Shown one piece after another: positions 15,225 to 23,114 of a DNA stretch of 64,000 nucleotides (its first letter is position 1; the number at the start of each line of letters is the position of its first letter). The stretch covers positions 124,001 to 188,000 of the forward strand of contig JAWLAB010000004.1 in the NCBI GenBank assembly GCA_041395665.1, read 5' to 3'. The translations under genes were made by a program, and so were the position numbers. The DNA is from Pseudomonadales bacterium (GTDB lineage Bacteria > Pseudomonadota > Gammaproteobacteria > Pseudomonadales > UBA7239). A model generated the notes under the pieces. The model was given only the letters and a program-made list of their open reading frames with translations, was not told the DNA's origin and searched no databases.

Positions 15225-17351
15225 TTAGCTCCTAATCGCCGCCAACACTTCTTTTGCCGCCACGGGGATTTGTGTGCCGGGGCCAAACACACACTTCACG
15301 CCGGCGTTGAACAGGAAGTCGTAATCCTGTTTGGGGATTACACCGCCCGCGATGACGATGATGTCATCCGCGCCGAGTTTTTTCAGTTCAGCGATCAGTT
15401 CCGGCACCAGCGTTTTGTGGCCAGCGGCTTGTGATGAACAGCCGACGATGTGCACATCGTTTTCCACGGCTTGTTTGGCGACTTCTGCCGGTGTGGAGAA
15501 CATCGGTGACAGGTCGATATCGAAGCCCAAATCCGCAAACGCGGTGGCGATCACTTTCGCGCCGCGATCGTGACCATCTTGACCCATTTTGCACACCAGC
15601 ATGCGCGGGCGGCGCCCGTTTTTATCGGCAAATTGTTTCACTTCTTCGACGATATTTTGCCAATCCTGATCCATTTGATATGCGCCTCCGTAAACGCCGG
15701 AAATCGTGCGGGCTTGTGCGTTGTAGCGACCGAATTCTTTTTCCAGCGCAAATGAAATTTCACCCACAGTAGCGCGTGCGCGCGTGGCTTGTACGGCTAG
15801 ATCCAATAAGTTGCCGTTGCCAGTTTTTGCAGCTTCCGTCAGTTGATTGAGGATGGCTTCGACTTTGGCGTTGTCGCGCTTAGCTTTGAGATCGTTCAAG
15901 CGTTTGATTTGCGATTCGCGCACGGCGACATTGTCGATTTCTAAAATTTCAACATCGTCTTCTTTGGCGAGTTTGTATTTGTTCACGCCGACGATGACAT
16001 CTTCGCCGCGATCAATACGCGCCTGTTTTTTCGCTGCGGATTCTTCGATGCGCATTTTTGGCAAACCGGATTCCACCGCTTTCGCCATGCCGCCTTTGCT
16101 TTCGATTTCTTCGATCAGCGCCCACGCTTTGTCAGCCAATTCTTGCGTCAGGCTTTCCATCATGTATGAGCCGCCCCACGGGTCAACCACATTACAGATG
16201 CCAGTTTCTTCTTGGATGATGAGCTGCGTGTTGCGCGCAATGCGGGCCGAGAATTCCGTCGGCAGGGCGATGGCTTCATCGAGCGCGTTGGTGTGCAGCG
16301 ATTGTGTGCCGCCGAACACGGCTGCCATCGCTTCGATGGTGGTGCGCACCACATTGTTGTACGGGTCTTGCTCGGTCAAAGACCAACCGGAAGTCTGGCT
16401 GTGTGTGCGCAGCATTTTCGAGCGCGCGTCTTTCGGGTTGAACTCGCTGACGATGCGCGACCACAACAAGCGGCCTGCACGCAGCTTGGCGATTTCCATG
16501 TAGAAGTTCATGGAGATGCCCCAGAAGAACGACAGACGACCAGCGAAAGCGTCGATATCCAAGCCCGCAGCGAGTGCAGTGCGGATGTATTCCTTGCCGT
16601 CAGCCAGTGTGTAAGCCAACTCCAGCGCAGCGTCGGCACCCGCTTCTTGAATGTGATAGCCGGAGATGGAAATGGTGTTGAACTTCGGCAGGTTTTTTGA
16701 ACAGTAGGCGATGATGTCGCCGATGATTTTCATGGAAGGTGCAGGCGGGTAGATGTAGGTGTTGCGCACCATGAATTCTTTCAGGATGTCGTTTTGGATC
16801 GTGCCAGCCAACTGGTCTTGCGTCACACCTTGTTCTTCGGCGGCGATGATGTAGCCCGCCAACACTGGCAGTACCGCGCCGTTCATGGTCATCGACACCG
16901 AGACTTTGTCGAGTGGGATGCTGTCGAACAACACTTTCATGTCTTCCACGGAATCAATCGCCACACCGGCTTTGCCGACATCGCCCGTCACACGCGGGTG
17001 ATCCGAGTCATAGCCTCGGTGGGTGGCGAGGTCAAACGCCACGGAAACACCTTGCCCGCCCGCTGCCAAAGCTTTGCGGTAGAAGGCGTTGGATTCTTCA
17101 GCGGTGGAGAAGCCCGCGTACTGGCGAATTGTCCACGGCTTGCCGGCGTACATGGTGGCTTGCGGGCCGCGCAAGAACGGCTCGAAGCCGGGGAGCGTGT
17201 TGGCGTTGGGTAGGCTGGCGGTATCCGCTGCCGTGTACAGCGGCTTCAGCGTGATGCCTTCAGGAGTTTCGGTATTCAGGCTATCCAGCGGCTTACCTTT
17301 CAGTTGTTTTTCAACGGAGGCTTGCCAATCAGCGATGGTTTTGTTGCTCAT
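15225..17351 (-). CDS. Methylmalonyl-CoA mutase, single-chain
   Basis: Adenosylcobalamin enzyme interconverting succinyl-CoA and (R)-methylmalonyl-CoA, used in propionate and branched-chain or odd-chain breakdown. The catalytic TIM barrel occupies roughly residues 1-560. The C-terminal B12-binding domain carries the base-off motif GQDGHDRGAK (DxHxxG). Length 708 aa matches the homodimeric ScpA/MutB type. It lies 21 bases after the epimerase on the same strand, so the two form an operon. The usual chaperone GTPase (MeaB/ArgK) is not next to it. Confidence 0.95.
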   Translation of the reverse strand: MSNKTIADWQASVEKQLKGKPLDSLNTETPEGITLKPLYTAADTASLPNANTLPGFEPFLRGPQATMYAGKPWTIRQYAGFSTAEESNAFYRKALAAGGQGVSVAFDLATHRGYDSDHPRVTGDVGKAGVAIDSVEDMKVLFDSIPLDKVSVSMTMNGAVLPVLAGYIIAAEEQGVTQDQLAGTIQNDILKEFMVRNTYIYPPAPSMKIIGDIIAYCSKNLPKFNTISISGYHIQEAGADAALELAYTLADGKEYIRTALAAGLDIDAFAGRLSFFWGISMNFYMEIAKLRAGRLLWSRIVSEFNPKDARSKMLRTHSQTSGWSLTEQDPYNNVVRTTIEAMAAVFGGTQSLHTNALDEAIALPTEFSARIARNTQLIIQEETGICNVVDPWGGSYMMESLTQELADKAWALIEEIESKGGMAKAVESGLPKMRIEESAAKKQARIDRGEDVIVGVNKYKLAKEDDVEILEIDNVAVRESQIKRLNDLKAKRDNAKVEAILNQLTEAAKTGNGNLLDLAVQATRARATVGEISFALEKEFGRYNAQARTISGVYGGAYQMDQDWQNIVEEVKQFADKNGRRPRMLVCKMGQDGHDRGAKVIATAFADLGFDIDLSPMFSTPAEVAKQAVENDVHIVGCSSQAAGHKTLVPELIAELKKLGADDIIVIAGGVIPKQDYDFLFNAGVKCVFGPGTQIPVAAKEVLAAIRS

Positions 17352-17372
17352 AAGATAGGTTCCAGAAAAAAA

Positions 17373-17789
17373 TCAGTGGTGGTCGTCAGCGGGCTGGTTA
17401 ATTTCAATCAGCACGCCATCGCAGCATTTGGGGTGGATAAAAATCACTTGGCAGCCGTGTGCGCCAGGGGTCGGTGCATCAGAGAGGAATTGGTAGCCCT
17501 TGCTTTGCAGCATCGCCACATCTTCCAGAATGTTGTCGGAGCGGAAGCAGATGTGGTGAATGCCGCCTTTGCCGTTTTTCTCGAGGTATTTCGCAATCGG
17601 GCCTTCGCCGTTCAGCGGGTGCACCAACTCAATTTGCGTGCCGGCAATGGGGAAAAACGCCGTGGTGGTTTTCGCGGCTGGCACATCTTCCGTGCCGTTA
17701 AAGGTGAGGCCGAAGTCTTCCAGAAAGCGGCTGATGGCTTTTTGCAGATCAGGAACAGCGATGGCGATATGGTCGAGATGGGTAATCAT
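17373..17789 (-). CDS. mce: Methylmalonyl-CoA epimerase
   Basis: Vicinal-oxygen-chelate (glyoxalase-like) fold of 138 aa that interconverts the (S) and (R) forms of methylmalonyl-CoA before the mutase. Metal ligands are visible in DHIAIAV (near the N-terminus), IELVHPL, GGIHHICF and GVLIEINQP. It is transcribed ahead of the mutase in a two-gene operon. Confidence 0.93.
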   Translation of the reverse strand: MITHLDHIAIAVPDLQKAISRFLEDFGLTFNGTEDVPAAKTTTAFFPIAGTQIELVHPLNGEGPIAKYLEKNGKGGIHHICFRSDNILEDVAMLQSKGYQFLSDAPTPGAHGCQVIFIHPKCCDGVLIEINQPADDHH

Positions 17790-17871
17790 CAGAGCCTCAG
17801 AAGAAGTGGGGGAGCCACAAAAGGAGGCGGTATTTTAGCGGGGTGCGGTAGGGCGGGCTAGTCGGAAATAT

Positions 17872-18303
17872 TCAGGTTTGGTAAGTGCCGACAGATTCGT
17901 GCACTTGCGTTACCCAGTTTTCCACTCGCAAGTTGGGATAGCCCAGAAAATCTTGCTCATTGTTGGTGACGAGCGTGAGGTTGAGGCTCAAGGCGTGAGC
18001 TGCAATTAGGCGATCCAGCGCATTGCGCTGCCGATCGCGCACTGCAGCGCGCAGGATGCCGTAGCTCTCTGCTTCCTGATTGCCAAAAGGTAAGGCGGGA
18101 ATCATCTCCAGCAAGCCTGCCAATGCCTGTTCATTCTGTTGGCGAGTGGCGGCGTGCATTTCCACGCCAGCGCGTAGCTCGGCCAGCGTCACCACAGACA
18201 TCATCGCTTCGCCGCAGTAAAGGCTTTCCAGCCGGTGTAACACTTCCGGTGGGTGACGACGGATCAGGTAGATGCAGATATTGGTGTCCAGCAGGTAGCG
18301 CAT
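17872..18303 (-). CDS. vapC: VapC-type PIN-domain toxin
   Basis: Probable metal-dependent ribonuclease toxin of 143 aa. PIN-domain acidic residues are visible: Asp6 in YLLDTNICIYLI, Glu in ELRAGVE, Asp in DRLIAAHAL and the C-terminal TNNEQDF. ATG 18303 is chosen because it lies one base after the antitoxin stop and matches the family N-terminus; the frame is open further upstream inside vapB. Confidence 0.9.
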   Translation of the reverse strand: MRYLLDTNICIYLIRRHPPEVLHRLESLYCGEAMMSVVTLAELRAGVEMHAATRQQNEQALAGLLEMIPALPFGNQEAESYGILRAAVRDRQRNALDRLIAAHALSLNLTLVTNNEQDFLGYPNLRVENWVTQVHESVGTYQT

Positions 18304-18304
18304 G

Positions 18305-18544
18305 TCACCAGCCCGCACGATCGGTTTCAGGTTCGGCGGGTGGTCGCCCGTTTGCCAGAAAGTCAGCACTGAAAGCGGCGAGTTTTGCCTGTAGCCCATG
18401 CAGTTTTTGTTGGCGCAATGGGCGGATCACCAGTTCATTGCCACGGCGTTCGATTTCCACGTCCTGCAAGGTATCTGGGAAATTCAATTCCTTAGGGATG
18501 CGCACGGCTTGAGAATTGCCGCTTTTGAAAACGCGAGTTTGCAT
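18305..18544 (-). CDS. vapB: VapB-type antitoxin (AbrB/SpoVT fold)
   Basis: 79 aa. The N-terminal swapped-hairpin DNA-binding fold is recognisable from TRVFKSGNSQAVRIPKEL. The C-terminus is a toxin-binding tail. ATG 18544 fits the family better than the in-frame GTG at 18556; neither has a strong ribosome site. It sits directly upstream of vapC and behind a palindromic operator. Confidence 0.88.
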   Translation of the reverse strand: MQTRVFKSGNSQAVRIPKELNFPDTLQDVEIERRGNELVIRPLRQQKLHGLQAKLAAFSADFLANGRPPAEPETDRAGW

Positions 18545-18561
18545 GGTGTTGCTCACTGAAT

Positions 18562-18582
18562 ATGTATATCCAGTATATACAT
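18562..18582 (-). promoter_or_regulatory. Palindromic operator of vapBC
   Basis: ATGTATAT (18562-18569) and ATATACAT (18575-18582) are reverse complements around a five-base centre. The site is about 20 bases upstream of the antitoxin start and overlaps likely -10 sequence. Autoregulation by VapBC is typical; the role here is inferred. Confidence 0.6.
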
Positions 18583-18655
18583 GATGAGATAAATATAACA
18601 GCAGAGCGCGGCAGGGCGGCTAGCCGGATTGGCGTCTGATAGGTTCACTCAGCCC

Positions 18656-19171
18656 TCACTGCTTTTTAAGCTGCCACGGATATTTGTCCGCCATCACATC
18701 GCCAAAATACAGCACACCGGCGTTGCGCCACGCATCTAAGACGATGCCATTTTTCCAATCGTCACCTTTACGCGTGATGACAATAGCGTTGTGCTCTAGC
18801 AGTTGTTTTGGGCGTGCTTGCACGCGATACATTTGCCAATACGGTGAGAGCTGCGGTTGCACGGCAACGGCGAGATCTTTTGCATAGTGAAAACACAAGC
18901 CCCGCGGTTTGATGCCAGAGTTCACTTCAATGTTGTGCAGCCAAGGCGCTAGCGTAACGCCGTATTCTGTGCGCAATTGCTCGGCGCGATTGACAGCGGT
19001 TTCTGCCAACTGTTGTGCAGCTTGTGGCGTGCTGTTGGGCGCGAGTTGCCTCAGTTCTATGGCTAAAGTTTGTATGCGCTGCTCTTTTTCTGTGTGTGTT
19101 TCTACGCGATGCGCACAGCCACAGAGAAAAACACAGAAAAGCGTCAGCGCAAACAGCTTTAACCCATTCAC
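18656..19171 (-). CDS. Conserved lipoprotein with a possible Cys-His-Asp active site
   Basis: 171 aa. GTG 19171 overlaps the valS stop as GTGA, so translation is probably coupled. A signal peptide ends in the lipobox LCGC (Cys19), predicting an outer- or inner-membrane lipoprotein. A helical region (about residues 24-75) precedes a C-terminal domain. Three spaced residues stand out: Cys93 (RGLCFHYA), His127 (LEHNAIVI) and Asp146 (GIVLDAWR), the order seen in papain-like or transglutaminase-like folds. I do not know its function. The frame is open further upstream within valS, but those starts would lose the signal peptide. Confidence 0.75.
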   Translation of the reverse strand: MNGLKLFALTLFCVFLCGCAHRVETHTEKEQRIQTLAIELRQLAPNSTPQAAQQLAETAVNRAEQLRTEYGVTLAPWLHNIEVNSGIKPRGLCFHYAKDLAVAVQPQLSPYWQMYRVQARPKQLLEHNAIVITRKGDDWKNGIVLDAWRNAGVLYFGDVMADKYPWQLKKQ

Positions 19172-21963
19172 AGTGCTTGAATAACACCCATTTGTTCGCG
19201 CAATTTTTGCAACGAGCGCTCGTTGTCTGCCAATTTTTCGCGCTCTTTGGCAATCACTTCTGGCGGTGCTTTGGTGACAAAGCTGTCGTTCGATAATTTG
19301 CCTTGCTGTCGTTCGCAATCTTTTTGCAGTTTGTCGATTTCTTTTTGCAGTCGCGCAAGCTCTGCGTTTTTATCAATCAAATCACTCATCGGAATCAAAA
19401 TTTCTAGCGTGCCGACCAGTGCAGTTGCTGCCAAGGGTGCTGCCGCGTCAGCCGTCAACCATTCGATGCTGGCGATATTGGCAAGCTTCATCAAAAATAA
19501 TTGGTTGTCGGCGAGGCGTGTGCGGTCTTGTGCGTCACCATTGCGCAGCAGAACTGGCAGCGGTTTGCCCGGAGCGATATTCATTTCACCGCGAATATTG
19601 CGAATGCCGAGGATGACTTGTTGCAACCAAGCGATATCCGCTTCTGCTTGTGCATCGGTTTTCTGTTCATTGGCTTGTGGATAGCGCGCTAACATAATGC
19701 TATTGCCTGCTGCTCCAGCTAATACTTTTACGCGCTGCCAAATTTCTTCGGTGATGAAAGGCATCATTGGATGCATCAAACGCAAGCTGGCTTCTAAAAC
19801 GCGAATCAGTGTGCGACGAGTGCCGCGTTTTTGTGCTTCGCTGGCGTTGGCATCATTCAAAACGGGTTTCGATAATTCCAAATACCAGTCGCAGTATTCA
19901 TTCCAGAAGAAGTCGTACACCGCTTGCGTGGCGAGATCAAAACGGAATTGTGCAATCGCTGCAGCAATCGTTTTCTCAGCTTGCTGTAAGCGCGATACAA
20001 TCCAGCGATCTGCTAAAGACAGCGTGTAATCCGTTGATCCGTCCTGTGCGCAATTTTGCTCTTCGCAATTCATCAACACATAGCGCGAAGCATTCCAAAT
20101 TTTGTTGCAGAAGTTGCGGAAGCCTTCGATGCGACCGACATCAAATTTAATATCGCGTCCGGTAGAAGCGAGCGATAAAAAGGTGAAGCGCAGCGCGTCG
20201 GTGCCGTAGGCGTTGAGGCCGTCTGGAAATTCTTTGCGCGTGGCTTTTTCAATTTTTTCTGCCAGTTGCGGCTGCATCATGCCGGTGGTGCGTTTGGCGA
20301 CCAGTGCTTCCAGCTCAATGCCGTCAATCAAGTCGATAGGGTCTAACACATTGCCTTTCGACTTGGACATTTTTTGTCCTTGTGCGTCGCGCACCAAGCC
20401 GTGTACATATACAGTTTTGAATGGCACTTGCGGCGTACCGTCATCATTTTTCATGAAGTGCGTCGTCATCATGATCATACGCGCAACCCAGAAGAAAATG
20501 ATGTCAAAGCCGGTGACTAACACATCGGTCGGGTGGAAAGTTTTTAATTCAGGCGTGTTGTTTGGCCAGCCGAGCGTGGAGAAAGTCCACAGTGCAGAAG
20601 AAAACCAGGTGTCGAGTACATCGTCGTCTTGGCGCAGTGCAATGTCATTGCCGAGTGCGTGCTTGGCGCGCACTTCTTGTTCGTTACGGCCGACAAAAAC
20701 ATTGCCGTTATCGTCATACCACGCAGGAATGCGATGCCCCCACCACAGCTGGCGCGAGATACACCAATCTTGAATATCGCGCATCCAAGAAAAATACATA
20801 TTTTCGTATTGCTTGGGCACGAATTGAATGCGTCCGTCTTCAACGGCGGCGATGGCTTCTTTTGCCAGTGGTTGTGTGGAGACATACCACTGATCCGTGA
20901 GCCAAGGCTCGATAACTACGCCTGAACGATCACCGCGCGGCACTTTTAAAGTGTGCGGTTCAATTTTTTCTAACCAACCTTCGGTTTCTGCTTGTGCGAC
21001 AATTTTTTTGCGTGCAGAAAAACGATCCAACTGTTGATAGTCGTCAGGAATGCCGAGATCTGCTGCACAAACCGCAGCGTCGCGATCAAAAATATTGAAC
21101 AGCGGTAAGTTGTGGCGTTTACCGACTTCGTAATCATTAAAATCATGCGCGGGTGTAATTTTGACAACGCCGGTGCCGAATTCTTTATCGACATAATCGT
21201 CAGCGATGATGGGTACTAAGCGACCCGTAATCGGCAACTTCACTTGTTTGCCGATCAAATGTTTATAACGATCATCTTCAGGATGCACAGCGACAGCAGA
21301 ATCACCCAGCATGGTTTCTGGGCGTGTGGTGGCGACAACCAGTACATCGTTAGTGCCATCGACGGGATAACGCAAATGCCACAGCGAACCTTTTTCTTCT
21401 TCGCTGATCACTTCCAAATCAGAAATCGCGGTGTGAAGTTTTGGATCCCAATTCACGAGGCGCTTGCCGCGATAAATCAAACCGTCTTCATGCAAGCGCA
21501 CAAACGCTTCTTTAACGGCTTCGGATAAACCGTCGTCCATCGTGAAGCGTTCGCGCGACCAATCAACCGATGAACCGAGACGGCGAATTTGTTGCGTGAT
21601 AGTGCCGCCGCTTTGCGCTTTCCACTCCCACACTTTTTCCAAAAACTTGTCGCGGCCGAGATCGTGGCGCGTGATGTTTTGCGCAGCGAGTTGTCGCTCC
21701 ACCACCATTTGCGTTGCGATGCCGGCGTGGTCCGTGCCTGGCTGCCAAAGCGTGTTGCAGCCCAGCATGCGGTGGTAGCGGGTGAGGGTGTCCATCACCG
21801 CGTTGTTGAAGCCGTGACCCATGTGCAGGCTGCCGGTGACATTCGGCGGCGGAATCATGATGGTGTAGGGCGAACCCACGCCGGAAGGCTGGAAATAGCC
21901 CTGTGTTTCCCACTCGTTGTACCAGCGGGTTTCAATGGCGTGAGGTTGGTAGGTTTTATCCAT
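19168..21963 (-). CDS. valS: Valyl-tRNA synthetase
   Basis: Class I aminoacyl-tRNA synthetase of 931 aa. The HIGH-type motif is PPPNVTGSLHMGHG near residue 40, and the KMSKS motif is QKMSKSKGN. The editing domain lies between them, and a C-terminal coiled-coil arm (about the last 65 residues) is present. The gene is intact, unlike leuS further on. It starts at ATG 21963, and its stop overlaps the start of the lipoprotein gene. Confidence 0.97.
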   Translation of the reverse strand: MDKTYQPHAIETRWYNEWETQGYFQPSGVGSPYTIMIPPPNVTGSLHMGHGFNNAVMDTLTRYHRMLGCNTLWQPGTDHAGIATQMVVERQLAAQNITRHDLGRDKFLEKVWEWKAQSGGTITQQIRRLGSSVDWSRERFTMDDGLSEAVKEAFVRLHEDGLIYRGKRLVNWDPKLHTAISDLEVISEEEKGSLWHLRYPVDGTNDVLVVATTRPETMLGDSAVAVHPEDDRYKHLIGKQVKLPITGRLVPIIADDYVDKEFGTGVVKITPAHDFNDYEVGKRHNLPLFNIFDRDAAVCAADLGIPDDYQQLDRFSARKKIVAQAETEGWLEKIEPHTLKVPRGDRSGVVIEPWLTDQWYVSTQPLAKEAIAAVEDGRIQFVPKQYENMYFSWMRDIQDWCISRQLWWGHRIPAWYDDNGNVFVGRNEQEVRAKHALGNDIALRQDDDVLDTWFSSALWTFSTLGWPNNTPELKTFHPTDVLVTGFDIIFFWVARMIMMTTHFMKNDDGTPQVPFKTVYVHGLVRDAQGQKMSKSKGNVLDPIDLIDGIELEALVAKRTTGMMQPQLAEKIEKATRKEFPDGLNAYGTDALRFTFLSLASTGRDIKFDVGRIEGFRNFCNKIWNASRYVLMNCEEQNCAQDGSTDYTLSLADRWIVSRLQQAEKTIAAAIAQFRFDLATQAVYDFFWNEYCDWYLELSKPVLNDANASEAQKRGTRRTLIRVLEASLRLMHPMMPFITEEIWQRVKVLAGAAGNSIMLARYPQANEQKTDAQAEADIAWLQQVILGIRNIRGEMNIAPGKPLPVLLRNGDAQDRTRLADNQLFLMKLANIASIEWLTADAAAPLAATALVGTLEILIPMSDLIDKNAELARLQKEIDKLQKDCERQQGKLSNDSFVTKAPPEVIAKEREKLADNERSLQKLREQMGVIQAL

Positions 21964-22100
21964 GGCGATAACGGCAAAAAAAGCAGAAAAATGGCCGCCG
22001 ATTATACAGGGGGATGGGCGGCAGAATGGCGCGGGTAGGTGTAGTGTGTTAGGTTTTGAGCATTCCTATGGGCTGCAGCAGTGCAGTGTGAGCCACGATT

Positions 22101-23111
22101 TTGAAAATCCTTGATCGCATCATTGATATTGAATTGACCAACCGGTGCAACGCCACCTGTGATTTTTGCCCGCGCGAGAAAACGCCCAAGCAGGGCTTTA
22201 TGAGCATGGAAATTTTCGACAAAGTGATTGATCGTGTGTTGGAGATGGGCGGTCACACCAAAGCATCGTTGACCGGTTTAGGCGAGCCGATGTTGCACCC
22301 GCATTTTTTAGAGTTTGTGACTCACGGCATTCAGCGAGGCTTGTGTGTTGATATTGTTTCCAACGGCTCACGCCTGACGCCTGCGCTGACAGCTGGTTTA
22401 TTGGATGCCGGATTAAAAACAATCGCATTCAGTGTCAGTGATATTGGCGAAGCCTATGACCGTGTTTACGGTCTGCCTTTTGCGGTGACGCGCGACAATA
22501 TTGTGGATTTTATTGCGCAATCGCGCGGCCGCTGTCATGTTCAAATCACCGTTGTGCGCCATGATGATAACGCACAGCAAATTGATGAGATTGTGCAGTT
22601 TTGGCAACATGCTGGTGCAGATTATGTGCATGTAACGCGCGAAGAAAACCGCGGCGGCTCACACGATAAACCGTTTCAATTTTTGGATAACCGCAAGCAT
22701 TGGCGTGAAGCCGTCAATATTTTGCACAACAAAGGTTTTACCGAGTTGTGCGCCATCGCTTTTTATTCAGTTTTTATTGGCTGGAATGGTCAGTATTACC
22801 TGTGTTGCCAAGATTGGGAAAAGAAAACACCGTTGGGTTCAATCTATGATTTTTCTATCGAAGACATGGATGCCTTAAAGCTAGGGCACAATCGCAAGCA
22901 AAAAGGCATTTGCCAGACTTGCAGCATGAACCCTATCAATGAATTGCGTGAAGTGTTGTTCGATATCGAGCAGGGGTTGCGCGGTCGTTTTGCGATTGCG
23001 AATAAAGTTAACAGTTTGTGTACTGGCGCACAACGATTAGAAAAATTGACGCAGGTGCTGCGAGAGCATGGCGAGTTGAATCAGCAGCTTATTGCTGTAT
23101 CTGAAGATTAA
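22101..23111 (+). CDS. Radical SAM protein with a SPASM/twitch-like C-terminus
   Basis: 336 aa. The radical SAM cluster motif is CNATCDFC near residue 17, followed by LTGLGEPMLHP. The C-terminal part has C-x11-G-x4-C (ending GQYYLC) and a later CQTC, a pattern of an auxiliary iron-sulfur cluster domain. Substrate is unknown; relatives modify peptides or act as anaerobic maturases, but no small peptide gene is seen beside it. An in-frame TGA at 22089 leaves TTG 22101 as the start. It runs opposite to valS and mnmC and stops three bases before the convergent end of mnmC. Confidence 0.8.
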   Translation: MKILDRIIDIELTNRCNATCDFCPREKTPKQGFMSMEIFDKVIDRVLEMGGHTKASLTGLGEPMLHPHFLEFVTHGIQRGLCVDIVSNGSRLTPALTAGLLDAGLKTIAFSVSDIGEAYDRVYGLPFAVTRDNIVDFIAQSRGRCHVQITVVRHDDNAQQIDEIVQFWQHAGADYVHVTREENRGGSHDKPFQFLDNRKHWREAVNILHNKGFTELCAIAFYSVFIGWNGQYYLCCQDWEKKTPLGSIYDFSIEDMDALKLGHNRKQKGICQTCSMNPINELREVLFDIEQGLRGRFAIANKVNSLCTGAQRLEKLTQVLREHGELNQQLIAVSED

Positions 23112-23114
23112 AAA

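Noticed and set aside
15847..16503. Plus-strand open frame of 218 codons inside the mutase gene
   Set aside because: Lies wholly inside the mutase on the opposite strand and carries no ribosome site or motif.
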